This document shows, piece by piece, positions 1-8,242 of a DNA stretch of 54,449 bases. The stretch spans positions 1 through 54,449 of the forward strand of contig JAKITW010000010.1 of NCBI GenBank assembly GCA_021647905.1. The letters are read 5' to 3'. The position numbers and the translations under genes are program-made. The stretch is from Desulfobacterales bacterium (GTDB lineage: Bacteria; Desulfobacterota; Desulfobulbia; Desulfobulbales; BM004). The first letter of the stretch is position 1. The number at the start of each line of letters is the position of its first letter. The notes below the pieces were generated by a model. That model worked only from the letters and a program-made list of their open reading frames with translations. It was not told the origin of the DNA and ran no database searches.

Positions 1-276
1 GTAAACATTCAGTAAACCCCCTCCTATCGGGAAAGGGGTTTTCTTCTACCAACGGCCGCTCCATTGAGAAGGGCCGGCTGTTCATAAACAGGCTATCAAG
101 CAGGAACTCGCTTCGCCGCGGCGGCGATTCGGAATCCATAAGCATATCATGCCGAAGTTTTTTCAATTTCCGCTTTTGCCGTCACGGCTGCGGCTCAGGG
201 TCCGCTACACCGTTCGGTATAAGAAAACCCCTTTCCCGGTCCAACCTCAAACGTACGGGGTTTACCGAAACCTTAC
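1..276 (+). repeat. 276-bp MITE-like element, copy R1 (IS66-like ends)
   Basis: This is the first of three copies of a 276-bp repeat; the others are at 40844-41119 (same orientation) and 54175-54449 (inverted). Its tips form an imperfect inverted repeat: GTAAACATTCAGTAAACCCC on the left against GTAAGGTTTCGGTAAACCCC read inward from the right, 16 of 20 identical. Both ends then carry GGGAAAGGGGTTTTCTT. There is no reading frame inside. The terminal base of the element is exactly position 1, so its left flank is not visible. GTAA tips and 8-bp target duplications are typical of IS66-family transposons, so a non-autonomous IS66-like element is inferred. No other feature occupies 1-314. Confidence 0.85.
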
Positions 277-314
277 TTCTCCGCGGTGAAACCAGCAGGT
301 TTGTTGCGACGCCA

Positions 315-896
315 TCAAAATTTCACCTTGGGGGCGGTGGCGGCCCCGGCCTCGGCCTTAAAGGGCTCGCGCCGCGGCAGTTTCAGGATAAACTTGTTGG
401 TCAGACTGTTGGGAAAGGTGCGGATCGAGGTATTGTAGACCCGGACCGCGTCGTTGTAACGGACCCGGGCCACGTTGATCCGGTTCTCGGTGCCTTCCAG
501 CTGGTGCTGCAGATCGCGGAAGTTCTGGTCCGCCTTGAGTTCCGGGTAACGTTCCATCACCACCATCAGCCTGGACAGGGCTGAGGTCATCCCGCCCTGG
601 GCCTTCTGGAAGCGGGCAAAGGCGTTGGGGTCGTTGAGCACGGCGCTGCCGATGCTTACCTGGCTCACCTTGGCCCGGGCCTCGGTGACCGCCAGCAGGG
701 TCTCTTTTTCATGGGAGGCATAGGCCTTGACCGTTTCCACCAGGTTGGGGATCAGGTCGGCCCGGCGCTGATAGGCGGCCTCCACGTCGGCCCAGGCGGC
801 GATGACCGCCTCGTCGTTCTGTTGGATGGTGTTGTAGCCGCAGCCGCTGGTGGCCGCGGCCAGCAGCAGAACAAGCAATACAAGTATCCGTTTCAT
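315..896 (-). CDS. lemA: LemA family lipoprotein
   Basis: A 193-residue protein of the LemA family, close to the usual length. It begins with a lipoprotein signal: hydrophobic residues 5-15 and a lipobox ending in Cys19 (TSGC). The family core follows, with YQRRADLIPNLVETVKAYASHE, here residues about 42-63, and long amphipathic helices to the C terminus. LemA proteins are membrane- or envelope-anchored helical bundles of uncertain function. GGAGAG lies just upstream of the ATG on the minus strand, supporting this start. The gene stands alone between repeat R1, 38 bp past its stop, and repeat copy C upstream. The partner gene often seen next to lemA (htpX or a TPM-domain gene) is not visible here. 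Confidence 0.9.
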   Translation of the reverse strand: MKRILVLLVLLLAAATSGCGYNTIQQNDEAVIAAWADVEAAYQRRADLIPNLVETVKAYASHEKETLLAVTEARAKVSQVSIGSAVLNDPNAFARFQKAQGGMTSALSRLMVVMERYPELKADQNFRDLQHQLEGTENRINVARVRYNDAVRVYNTSIRTFPNSLTNKFILKLPRREPFKAEAGAATAPKVKF

Positions 897-944
897 CGCG
901 TGCTCTCCGTGATCGTTTCAGGATTTGTATGATTATGTTCGGAC

Positions 945-1098
945 GTAAGCGTTCACCGGGGGACACAAAAGTTGCAGATCCCCACGGCCTGTAACCGTTC
1001 AGCAGTGCTGCAGATTTGTTCGTTTAGGCTTTTGAGCTATAGTCCCTCTATGTGAGAAGGCCAAAACGGACGAAGATGTGGTGCTGCTGAACGGTTAC
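945..1098 (-). repeat. 154-bp MITE-like element, copy C (IS66-like ends)
   Basis: One of three copies of a roughly 154-bp element; the others are at 5957-6110 and 25672-25823. Read on the minus strand it has an inverted-repeat body of about 108 bp (991-1098) that starts and ends with GTAACCGTTCAGCAG and its complement. A tail of about 45 bp follows and ends in another GTAA tip (945, GTAAGCGTTCACC). The three copies share an interior motif near ATCTTCG and TTTTGGCC. No clear target duplication is visible around this copy. With the spacer it accounts for most of the gap between lemA and uvrB. Confidence 0.75.
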
Positions 1099-1149
1099 GG
1101 AAATACTAGTGACGGACTCGGCAAATGTCAAAGGAGATTGCCACTTTTG

Positions 1150-1178
1150 TTGGAATCAGCCGCTGATTCCGGTATAAG
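1150..1178 (+). promoter_or_regulatory. Candidate uvrB promoter with embedded 19-bp palindrome
   Basis: TTGGAA at 1150-1155 and TATAAG at 1173-1178 are separated by 17 bp. The palindrome GGAATCAGCCGCTGATTCC (1152-1170) is perfect and lies between and over them, an ideal place for a repressor. uvrB is an SOS gene in many bacteria, so a LexA-type operator is a reasonable guess, but I cannot match it to a known LexA box. Confidence 0.5.
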
Positions 1179-1210
1179 GGAGAGCAATGAGTGCTGAGTG
1201 TTGTTTTGCT

Positions 1211-1238
1211 TTCACAATTCATAATTCAAAATTCAAAA
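1211..1238 (+). repeat. Short heptamer repeat abutting uvrB start
   Basis: Degenerate 7-bp units of the type ATTCATA / ATTCAAA run directly into the uvrB ATG. They leave no Shine-Dalgarno sequence in front of it. The same class of 7-bp repeat recurs at several other intergenic sites in the window. Confidence 0.6.
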
Positions 1239-3239
1239 ATGTCTCCCCCCTTTACCCTCATATCATCCTTTACCCCGGCCGGGGACCAGCCCCGGGCCAT
1301 TGATCTCCTGGCAAAGGGGCTCAAGGAGGGCGTCCGGGACCAGGTGCTCCTGGGGGTCACCGGCTCGGGCAAGACCTTTACCATGGCCAAGGTGGTGGAG
1401 GCGGTGCAGCGGCCCTGCCTGGTGATCGCCCCTAACAAGACCCTGGCGGCCCAGCTCTACGGCGAGTTCAAGGAGCTGTTTCCCGAGAACGCGGTGGAGT
1501 ACTTTGTCAGCTACTATGACTACTACCAGCCCGAGGCCTATATCCCCCAGTCCGATACCTATATTGAAAAGGACTCGGCGATCAACGAGGCCATCGACAA
1601 GATGCGCCACTCCGCCACCCGCTCGCTCCTGACCCGGCGCGACGTGCTGATCGTTGCCTCGGTCTCCTGCATCTACGGCCTGGGCTCGCCCGAGGAGTAC
1701 CGGGACATTCACCTTTTTTTACAGAGGGACCGGGAGTATCCCCGGGAGGAGATCCAGCAACGGCTGGTCCATATGCTTTACGAGCGCAACGACATCTCCT
1801 TTCATCGCTCCACCTTCCGGGTGCGGGGCGACGTGGTGGAGATCTTTCCGGCCCATGAGGAGGAGCGGGCGGTGCGGGTGGAGCTGTTCGGCGACACCAT
1901 TGAGGCGATCAAGATCATCGACCCCCTGCGCGGCGAGGTGCTGGCCGAGGTCGATGAACTGACCGTGTTCGCCTCCAGCCATTTTGTCACCTCCAGGGAG
2001 CGGCTGGCCGCGGCCATGATCACCATCAAGGCGGAACTGGCCGAACGGGTGGCGTTTTTCGAGCAGTCGCAACGGCTGCTCGAGGCCCAGCGGATCGAGC
2101 AGCGGACCATGTTCGACCTGGAGATGATCAGTGAACTGGGCTATTGCAACGGCATTGAGAACTACAGCCGGCACCTGACCGGCCGGGCCCCGGGCCGGCC
2201 GCCGCCGACCCTGCTCGATTATTTTCCCGACGATTTTCTGGTTTTTATCGACGAGAGCCATATCGGGGTGCCGCAGTTGAACGGGATGTATCGCGGCGAC
2301 CGCTCCCGCAAGAAGACCCTGGTGGAATTCGGCTTCCGCCTGCCCTCGGCCCTGGACAACCGGCCGCTTCGATTCAACGAGTTCAACGAGCGGATCAACC
2401 AGGTGATTTTTGTATCAGCCACCCCGGGTGATTATGAATACCAGCAGGCCAGGGGCCGGGTGGCGGAACAGATTATCCGGCCCACCGGGCTGATGGACCC
2501 GGAGGTGGTGGTGCGGCCGGCAGCCGGCCAGGTGGATGATCTGCTGGCCGAGATCCGGAGCCGGAGCGAGCGCAACCAGGCAGTGCTGGTCACCACCCTG
2601 ACCAAGCGGATGGCCGAGGACCTGACCGAGTACTATGAAAAACTGGGGGTCCGGGTCCGTTATCTCCACTCCGATATCAAGACCCTGGAGCGGATGGAAC
2701 TGATCCGGGCGCTCAGGCAGCGGGAGTATGACGTGCTGGTGGGGATCAATCTGCTGCGCGAGGGGCTGGATATCCCCGAGGTGTCGCTGGTGGCGATCCT
2801 GGACGCGGACAAGGAGGGTTTTTTAAGAAGCGAGCGGTCGTTGATCCAGACCTGCGGCCGGGCGGCCCGCAACGTCTGCGGCATGGTGATCCTCTACGGT
2901 GACCGGGTCACCGGCTCGATGCAGCGGACCCTGGACGAGACCGTTCGGCGGCGGGCCATCCAGCAGGCCTATAACCAGGAGCACAACATCACCCCGGAGA
3001 CGGTGCAAAGCAGTATCAAGGATATAATGGGCAGCGTCTATGAGCGGGATTACGTCACCGTGGCCGCGGAAGCGGCCGAGCCGATGCGGATATATCACTC
3101 CTTGCAGGATCTGAGAAAGGAGATTAAAAGGCTGGAGAAGGATATGCACCGGGCGGCCAGGGACCTGGCCTTTGAGGAGGCGGCCCGGCTGCGGGACCTG
3201 ATCCGCGACCTGCGGGCCCAGGAACTGGAGTGGTTATAA
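1239..3239 (+). CDS. uvrB: Excinuclease ABC subunit B
   Basis: UvrB, 666 residues from this ATG, is the helicase-like damage-verification subunit of nucleotide excision repair; it acts with UvrA and UvrC. Visible features are the Walker A motif GVTGSGKT (about residues 39-46), the beta-hairpin region with [15 protein letters not shown], the DEAD-like FIDESH box, helicase motifs including [10 protein letters not shown] and QTCGRAARN, and a C-terminal UVR domain ([10 protein letters not shown]) that contacts UvrC. The start at 1239 gives the conserved N terminus ([11 protein letters not shown]) but has no Shine-Dalgarno. An in-frame GTG at 1191 with GGGAGAG upstream would add 16 residues encoded by the heptamer repeat. 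A promoter with a palindrome lies at 1150-1178. The acyltransferase gene follows 45 bp downstream on the same strand. Confidence 0.97.
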   Translation: MSPPFTLISSFTPAGDQPRAIDLLAKGLKEGVRDQVLLGVTGSGKTFTMAKVVEAVQRPCLVIAPNKTLAAQLYGEFKELFPENAVEYFVSYYDYYQPEAYIPQSDTYIEKDSAINEAIDKMRHSATRSLLTRRDVLIVASVSCIYGLGSPEEYRDIHLFLQRDREYPREEIQQRLVHMLYERNDISFHRSTFRVRGDVVEIFPAHEEERAVRVELFGDTIEAIKIIDPLRGEVLAEVDELTVFASSHFVTSRERLAAAMITIKAELAERVAFFEQSQRLLEAQRIEQRTMFDLEMISELGYCNGIENYSRHLTGRAPGRPPPTLLDYFPDDFLVFIDESHIGVPQLNGMYRGDRSRKKTLVEFGFRLPSALDNRPLRFNEFNERINQVIFVSATPGDYEYQQARGRVAEQIIRPTGLMDPEVVVRPAAGQVDDLLAEIRSRSERNQAVLVTTLTKRMAEDLTEYYEKLGVRVRYLHSDIKTLERMELIRALRQREYDVLVGINLLREGLDIPEVSLVAILDADKEGFLRSERSLIQTCGRAARNVCGMVILYGDRVTGSMQRTLDETVRRRAIQQAYNQEHNITPETVQSSIKDIMGSVYERDYVTVAAEAAEPMRIYHSLQDLRKEIKRLEKDMHRAARDLAFEEAARLRDLIRDLRAQELEWL

Positions 3240-3284
3240 CCGCTGCGTGAGATAGGATAAAAAGAGGAGTTTCATTCGTAGGGG

Positions 3285-3956
3285 ATGGGCGATTTTTTAT
3301 ACAAGGCGTCACTGGCCGTGGCGCCGCCGCTGTTTTCGGCAATAATCAGGACCCTGTTCCTGACCTGCCGGACCGAGGTGTTCGGCAATGAGCACCGGCA
3401 GCGCTGCCGGGCGGCCGGGCCCTATATCGTTGCCTTCTGGCATTACGGCACTTATTACAATATCCTACAGGACCAGGATGAGGCCATGGTCGGCATGGTC
3501 AGCAACAGCCGGGACGGCGAGTATATGGCCCGGTTCCTTGAGCGCAACGGTTTTACCACGGTGCGGGGGTCCCGGGGCAGGGACAAGGGCGGGCTCAAGG
3601 CCCTGCTTAAGATGGTCCTGGAAGTAAAACAGGGCAAGGTCGGGGTTATCGTGGCCGACGGCTCCCAGGGACCGGTCCGGGTGGTGCAGCCCGGGGCGAT
3701 CATCCTGGCCGGCCGCACCGGCGCGCCGGTCCTGCCCATGGCCTGGGCCGCGAACCGGTATCATGCCTTTGGCACCTGGGACCGGAGCATCCTGCCGCTG
3801 CCCTTTGCCCGGATTGCCTTGGGCTACGGCGAGCCGCTCTATGTGGAGCCGGGGATCCGCGGCAAAGCCCTGGAGCAGAAGCGGCTGGAGCTGGAAAAGC
3901 GGCTTAATGATTTATACACTGGATTGTGGCAACGTTTCGGACGGAAAGGGCATTAA
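3285..3956 (+). CDS. DUF374-type lysophospholipid acyltransferase family protein
   Basis: A 223-residue protein of the DUF374 branch of the LPLAT acyltransferases, thought to transfer acyl groups in lipid or lipid A metabolism at the inner membrane. Visible signs are a hydrophobic N terminus (about 8-27), the FWHYGTYY block with His53, the SNSRDGEYM segment (73-81), RGSRGRDKGGLKAL (94-107) and the conserved DGSQGP loop (125-130). The length fits the family. AGGAG and AGGGG lie upstream of the ATG. It follows uvrB closely and may be co-transcribed with it. The exact acyl donor and acceptor cannot be read from the sequence. Confidence 0.85.
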   Translation: MGDFLYKASLAVAPPLFSAIIRTLFLTCRTEVFGNEHRQRCRAAGPYIVAFWHYGTYYNILQDQDEAMVGMVSNSRDGEYMARFLERNGFTTVRGSRGRDKGGLKALLKMVLEVKQGKVGVIVADGSQGPVRVVQPGAIILAGRTGAPVLPMAWAANRYHAFGTWDRSILPLPFARIALGYGEPLYVEPGIRGKALEQKRLELEKRLNDLYTGLWQRFGRKGH

Positions 3957-3958
3957 CC

Positions 3959-4032
3959 GTTCGAACGTTTAAACCGTTTAAACCGTTTGAACGTTCGAAC
4001 ACCAATAACCCGTAACCAATAACCCGTAACCT
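3959..4032 (+). repeat. Palindromic 9-mer block plus heptamer repeats
   Basis: The block begins with GTTCGAACG (3959-3967) and ends its first half with the exact inverse CGTTCGAAC (3992-4000); AAACCGTTT-type 9-mers lie between. Heptamers of the type ATAACCC / GTAACCA follow to about 4032. The array leads up to the cbiA start, where no Shine-Dalgarno is visible. Confidence 0.65.
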
Positions 4033-4049
4033 ATTTACCCGCTAAAACC

Positions 4050-5444
4050 ATGACCTCTGTTACCGGTAAAAAAACTTGCGGCCTGGTGGTGGCCGGATTG
4101 CGCGGCGGCTCGGGCAAGAGCATTGTCGCGGTGGGTCTCACCGCGGCCCTGGCCGGCAGGGGCCTGAGCGTGGCGCCGTTCAAGAAGGGGCCCGACTACA
4201 TCGATGCCGGCTGGCTGGGCCTGGCCGCCGGCCGCCCCTGTTACAACCTCGACCCCTTTCTGATGTCAGCGGCGGTGATCGACCGCAGTTTCCGGACCCA
4301 TTCCCAAGGCGCGGACCGGGTGGTGGTCGAGGGCAACCGCGGTCTTTATGACGGGGTCGATGCCGACGGGGTCTACAGTACCGCCGAACTGGCGGTGGCC
4401 CTGGATCTGCCGGTGCTGCTGGTGGTGGACTGCACCAAGTCCACCCGGACCGTGGCCGCCCTGGTGTTGGGCTGCCGGGAACTGGACCGCCGGGTGCGGA
4501 TCAGCGGGGTGATACTCAATCAACTGGGCAGCAGTCGTCAGGAAGGGGTCATCCGCCGGGCAGTGGCGGAGTATACCGGTATCCCGGTGCTGGGCGCGAT
4601 CCAGCGGATGAGCAGCGATGCCTTTCCCCAGCGGCAGCTGGGGGTGACCCCCCACCAGGAGCATGGCGGCGCCGGCCATGCGGTGGCCCAGCTTGCCGAT
4701 ATGGTTCATCAGAGCCTGGATCTGGCGGCGGTTGAGGCGATGATGGCGCCGATATCAACGGTCAATGTTGCTGAAGCCGCGTTGGTCACGGAACCTGGCG
4801 CGCGGGTGCGGATCGGGGTGATCAAGGATGCGGCCTTCCAGTTCTACTATCCCGACAATCTGCAGGCCCTGGAACGGGAAGGGGCCGGGATTGTCGAGAT
4901 CAACGCCCTGACCGATGCCGGGCTGCCTGAACTCGACGGCCTGTACATCGGCGGCGGTTTTCCCGAGAACTCGGCGCCGGTCCTGTCCGCCAACCGTGCC
5001 TTTCTCGGATCGTTGCGGGAGCGGATAAAGGATGGGCTGCCGGTGTATGCCGAGTGCGGCGGGTTGATCTATCTCGGGGAGAGTATTGAACTGGACGGCG
5101 GGGTTTTTCCGCTGGCCGGGATCTTTCCGGTCCGCTTCGGTCTGGCCCGCAGGCCCCAGGCCCATGGCTACACGGTGCTCAAGGTGGACCGGGCCAATCC
5201 CTTTTATCCCCAAGGACTGGAGATCAAGGGCCATGAGTTTCGCTACAGCAGTGTCCTGGAATGGCAAGGCGAGCCCGGGGAACTGGCCCTGGAAATGGTC
5301 CGCGGCACCGGTTTCAGTGGTGGCCGCGACGGCCTGGTCCATGGCAACGTCCTGGCCCTTTATACCCATATTCACAGCCTGTCCACCCCGGAATGGGCTC
5401 AGGGGCTGGTGGCCAGGGCACGCCAATATCGTGGCGGCCCTTGA
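4050..5444 (+). CDS. cbiA: Cobyrinate a,c-diamide synthase
   Basis: CbiA/CobB, 464 residues, amidates the a and c side chains of cobyrinate using glutamine and ATP in cobalamin biosynthesis. The N-terminal dethiobiotin-synthetase-like ATPase domain has the P-loop GLRGGSGKS (16-24) and the KKGPDYID segment (about 45-52). The C-terminal class I glutamine amidotransferase domain has the nucleophile in YAECGGLIYLGE (Cys336) and a late His in HEFRYSS. Length is normal. The start is taken at the ATG that gives the full ATPase domain. No other cobalamin gene is next to it, so B12 synthesis must be encoded elsewhere. A B12-related MetH activation-domain remnant lies at 25832. Confidence 0.95.
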   Translation: MTSVTGKKTCGLVVAGLRGGSGKSIVAVGLTAALAGRGLSVAPFKKGPDYIDAGWLGLAAGRPCYNLDPFLMSAAVIDRSFRTHSQGADRVVVEGNRGLYDGVDADGVYSTAELAVALDLPVLLVVDCTKSTRTVAALVLGCRELDRRVRISGVILNQLGSSRQEGVIRRAVAEYTGIPVLGAIQRMSSDAFPQRQLGVTPHQEHGGAGHAVAQLADMVHQSLDLAAVEAMMAPISTVNVAEAALVTEPGARVRIGVIKDAAFQFYYPDNLQALEREGAGIVEINALTDAGLPELDGLYIGGGFPENSAPVLSANRAFLGSLRERIKDGLPVYAECGGLIYLGESIELDGGVFPLAGIFPVRFGLARRPQAHGYTVLKVDRANPFYPQGLEIKGHEFRYSSVLEWQGEPGELALEMVRGTGFSGGRDGLVHGNVLALYTHIHSLSTPEWAQGLVARARQYRGGP

Positions 5445-5470
5445 CCCGGGACGGCTGAAGGAATCGCGGA

Positions 5471-5809
5471 TTAATTGGCCGGGCTGCCAAAGACCTTGGT
5501 GTTGATCATCTGTCTGGTCCTGGCATCGGGCTCCGGCTCGACCCAGTGCATGAAGGAGAGGGTGATCCTGGCATAGGCGCCGTTGTCTTCCTTGCACCTG
5601 TCGCAGATGGACAGGGCCCGGTCACGGTACATGATGATCTTGCTGGCTGCCTTGCCGTTCTTGTCCACGGCCGCCATCTTGCGGCAGCCGCAGTCAAGGC
5701 GGATCACCGCCACTCCGATGGCGTCCGGGCTGCCCTCGAGGATGCCTTCGATCATTGCCTGTTCGGATTTATCAGCGGTGCGGTTTTTGCGGGTGGTTTT
5801 CTGGGCCAT
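5471..5809 (-). CDS. Hypothetical small Cys-containing protein
   Basis: A 112-residue protein that I do not recognise. It starts with a basic segment (MAQKTTRKNRTADKSEQ). Its middle carries LDCGCRKM and ICDRC, giving a C-G-C and a C-x-x-C pair about 28 residues apart that could bind a metal. The rest is polar and lacks a signal peptide or membrane segment. Convergent with cbiA, 26 bp apart. The coding call rests on an intact frame with neighbour-like codon use and Cys spacing typical of a folded metal-binding protein. A non-coding reading cannot be ruled out. Confidence 0.6.
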   Translation of the reverse strand: MAQKTTRKNRTADKSEQAMIEGILEGSPDAIGVAVIRLDCGCRKMAAVDKNGKAASKIIMYRDRALSICDRCKEDNGAYARITLSFMHWVEPEPDARTRQMINTKVFGSPAN

Positions 5810-5956
5810 GGCCTGGGATCTTTTGCAGAGGGTTACCCGGGGCGGTCACGGGTTCGAATTTTGATCCACCCGACTCTACCGGATGGCCGGCAACCGGTCA
5901 ACTTCTAATTGGCCTTTTCCGCCACTGCGGGCCGTTACCAGGGCCGAGCTTTTCCC

Positions 5957-6110
5957 GTAAGCGTTGACCAGCACCCCATCTTCGCACGATCAGGCCGGCT
6001 CACATAGGCATACTATGGATTCGCCGGCCTGCTTGCACGAATCCGTGGCACTGGTCAACGCTTACAGGCCGGTGGTTTCCGTAAATCTGTAGCCCCTGGT
6101 GAACGGTTAC
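5957..6110 (+). repeat. 154-bp MITE-like element, copy A, with near-perfect 8-bp target duplication
   Basis: It starts with GTAAGCGTTGACCAG and has its inverse at 6051-6065, giving a 109-bp hairpin-capable body. A 45-bp tail ends in GAACGGTTAC. The 8 bp before it (CTTTTCCC, 5949-5956) and after it (CTTTTCCT, 6111-6118) match at 7 of 8 positions, as expected for a target duplication. GTAA tips and 8-bp duplication suggest IS66-type mobilisation. The rest of 5810-6288 holds only the ferredoxin promoter region. Confidence 0.8.
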
Positions 6111-6137
6111 CTTTTCCTGGTGGCTGAAGTTTTTTTA

Positions 6138-6166
6138 TTGACAAAAAAATGGGGGTGAATTAGAGG
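6138..6166 (+). promoter_or_regulatory. Candidate ferredoxin promoter
   Basis: A perfect TTGACA at 6138-6143 lies after a T-run. A weak -10 (TAGAGG, 6161-6166) follows at 17 bp. It is the best sigma70-like site in the gap, and the ferredoxin gene is monocistronic with its own terminator. The -10 is poor, so this is tentative. Confidence 0.35.
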
Positions 6167-6288
6167 GGTAAAGTGCTTTTAAGATCCGGTCAGTGACTGG
6201 ATACTTGAATGAACGTCTTTAACCTTGATTCAGTAAAACCAGCAGTGATGCTTTTTATTAAAATCTAATTTTTTGGAGGTATGTTGTT

Positions 6289-6474
6289 ATGTGGGAAGTT
6301 ATCGTTGACAAGGATAAATGCAGTGGTGATGAAGAATGCGTGGATGCGTGTCCGGCGTCTGTATACGAGATGGTGGATGGCAAATCCGAGCCGGTTAATG
6401 CCGACGAGTGTCTTGGTTGCGAGACCTGTGTCGAGGTCTGCCCTGAAGGCGCCATCACCGTTACCGAGGTATAA
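6289..6474 (+). CDS. Small ferredoxin with one Asp-substituted cluster site
   Basis: A 61-residue bacterial-type ferredoxin, a soluble low-potential electron carrier. The second motif is complete: CLGCETCVEVCP (C-x2-C-x2-C-x3-C-P). The first reads CSGDEECVDACP, that is C-x2-D-x2-C-x3-C-P, with Asp in place of the second Cys. This pattern is known from Desulfovibrio africanus ferredoxin III and Pyrococcus furiosus ferredoxin, where the cluster is [3Fe-4S] or an Asp-ligated [4Fe-4S] that interconverts. GGAGG (6275-6279) is correctly spaced from the ATG. An own promoter and a strong terminator suggest an abundant single-gene transcript. Confidence 0.95.
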   Translation: MWEVIVDKDKCSGDEECVDACPASVYEMVDGKSEPVNADECLGCETCVEVCPEGAITVTEV

Positions 6475-6518
6475 TTTTACTCACTGACGGACGCAGATCA
6501 TACTGCTGACTGTTGCAT

Positions 6519-6562
6519 AGGCCCGTCTCCCGGTGATCCAGGAGACGGGCCTTACGTTTTTT
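6519..6562 (+). terminator. Rho-independent terminator of the ferredoxin gene
   Basis: A perfect 12-bp stem, AGGCCCGTCTCC (6519-6530) and GGAGACGGGCCT (6541-6552), with a 10-nt loop. A T-run follows at 6557-6562. It lies 45 bp after the ferredoxin stop. Confidence 0.85.
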
Positions 6563-6619
6563 CTGAGAGCAGCCATGGCAACTGTTCTGTCAATGGACTA
6601 CCGAGACGGTGGGAGATCG

Positions 6620-7057
6620 ATGATACGAGAGATCCTGACCAGGCTGAAACCCGGGGTGCCGGTGCGGGTGCATCTGCTGGTGGCCGCCCTGTTCTGGACC
6701 GTGGTCGGCTTTTTCCTGATGGTCAACGGCTATCTCTTTCTCAGCCTGGCCGGGCAGGAGTGGCTGGCATTGGTGGCGCTGGCAATCGGGATTGCCAAGG
6801 GACACTGGGTCATGGATCGGATGGCGCGGAAGAACCTGGCCCGGATCGAACAGCTCCGGGACGGCTCTTGTCTTGGTTCGGTTTATTCCTTCAAGACCTG
6901 GGGGCTGATCCTGCTGATGATTCTGACGGGCCGGTTCCTGCGGGCCTCGGGTCTGCCCGGTGAAGTTGTCGGCATCCTCTACCTGGCGATCGGCTGGGCA
7001 TTGTTCTCGGCCAGCCGGTTGTTCTGGCGGGCCTGGTTCGCCCGGGCCACGGAATAG
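6620..7057 (+). CDS. Hypothetical four-helix membrane protein upstream of alr
   Basis: A 145-residue membrane protein of no recognised family. Hydrophobic stretches at about 18-38, 42-60, 92-110 and 115-135 suggest four transmembrane helices. A basic loop (MDRMARKNLARIEQLRDG) lies between the second and third. The start at 6620 is preferred because GGTGGGAG lies just upstream; the frame is open further back to 6533 but would then overlap the terminator. The stop is 2 bp before the alr ATG, so the two genes are probably translationally coupled. Function unknown. Confidence 0.75.
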   Translation: MIREILTRLKPGVPVRVHLLVAALFWTVVGFFLMVNGYLFLSLAGQEWLALVALAIGIAKGHWVMDRMARKNLARIEQLRDGSCLGSVYSFKTWGLILLMILTGRFLRASGLPGEVVGILYLAIGWALFSASRLFWRAWFARATE

Positions 7058-7059
7058 AT

Positions 7060-8238
7060 ATGACCTCTTTTGCCTTGAACAGGGTTGAGATAGATCTGGC
7101 CGCGCTGGCTGCCAACTACGCTGTTGTCCGGGAAACGGTTGGCAGCGGGGTGCGGGTGATGGCGGTGGTCAAGGCCGATGCCTATGGCCACGGCATGGTG
7201 CGGGTGGCCCGGACCCTGGCCGCGGCCGGGGCCCGGACCTTCGGGGTGGCCGAGGTCGAGGAAGGGATGGCCCTTCGTGGCGCCGGGGTCCCCGGGGAGA
7301 TCGTGGTCCTGCTCGGCGGTCCCTTGGAGTCTGTTGCCGAAATGGTCGGCAATCAACTCACCCCGGTGGTATTTGATATTGATACCCTGGCGGAACTTTC
7401 GCAGCGGGCCCGGGCCCTGGACGCGGTACTGGACGTCCATCTGAAGGTGGACGTGGGCATGGGCCGGCTGGGGATTATGCCGGCCGAGGTGCAGGGTTTT
7501 GTCCGGCAATTGACCGCCCTGCCCGGGCTGCGGCTCACCGGGGTGCTCAGTCATCTGCCGGCCGCGGATGACCCGGCGGCGGACCAGAACACCTCGACCC
7601 AGCTGCGTTGTTTTCAGGAGGTGCTGGCCGGACTGGAGCAGAAGAACGGCGTGGGTCCGGTCACCCATATAGCCAATTCAGCGGCGTTGCTGTATCATCA
7701 GCCCGCCCGCCTGGATATGGTCCGGCCCGGAATCTCTTTATACGGATATTATCCCGACGGCGCTGCCGGTATTGGCGCGGCAACGGTCAAACTCCGGCCG
7801 GTGATGCGGTTCAAGACCCGGGTGCTGCAGGTCAAGGAGGTCCCGGCCGGCGCTGGTATCAGTTACGGCCATACCTTTGTCACCCGCCGGCCCACCCGGC
7901 TGGCGGTGCTGCCGGTGGGCTATGATGACGGTTATTTACGCAGACTGTCCAACCGGGCCCAGGTGCTGATCCACGGCCAGCGGGCCCCGGTCCGCGGCCG
8001 GGTCTGCATGAACGCCTGCATGGTGGATATCACCGACCTGGACGATGCGGCCGCGGTGCGGCCCGGCGACGAGGTGGTGTTGATCGGCCCACAGGGCGGG
8101 GAGTTGATCAGCGCCGATGAACTGGCCGGCTGGCTGGAGACCATCAGCTACGAGGTGCTCTGTCTGATCGGCAGCCGTAATCAGCGGTTTTATTCGGAAA
8201 AGTCTGAATTCACCGCGGAGAATATTTTTGTTTTTTAA
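7060..8238 (+). CDS. alr: Alanine racemase
   Basis: Alr, 392 residues, interconverts L- and D-alanine with pyridoxal phosphate and supplies D-Ala for peptidoglycan in the cytoplasm. The PLP-binding lysine is in VVKADAYGHG (Lys38). The second catalytic base is the Tyr of ISYGHTF (about Tyr269). Conserved RVCMNACMVDIT lies near the C-terminal beta-domain. The last 15 residues (from YSEKSE) form an unusual polar and aromatic tail. It starts 2 bp after the membrane-protein stop. The stop codon overlaps the left direct repeat of the first 101-bp element. Confidence 0.97.
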   Translation: MTSFALNRVEIDLAALAANYAVVRETVGSGVRVMAVVKADAYGHGMVRVARTLAAAGARTFGVAEVEEGMALRGAGVPGEIVVLLGGPLESVAEMVGNQLTPVVFDIDTLAELSQRARALDAVLDVHLKVDVGMGRLGIMPAEVQGFVRQLTALPGLRLTGVLSHLPAADDPAADQNTSTQLRCFQEVLAGLEQKNGVGPVTHIANSAALLYHQPARLDMVRPGISLYGYYPDGAAGIGAATVKLRPVMRFKTRVLQVKEVPAGAGISYGHTFVTRRPTRLAVLPVGYDDGYLRRLSNRAQVLIHGQRAPVRGRVCMNACMVDITDLDDAAAVRPGDEVVLIGPQGGELISADELAGWLETISYEVLCLIGSRNQRFYSEKSEFTAENIFVF

Positions 8239-8242
8239 AGTT

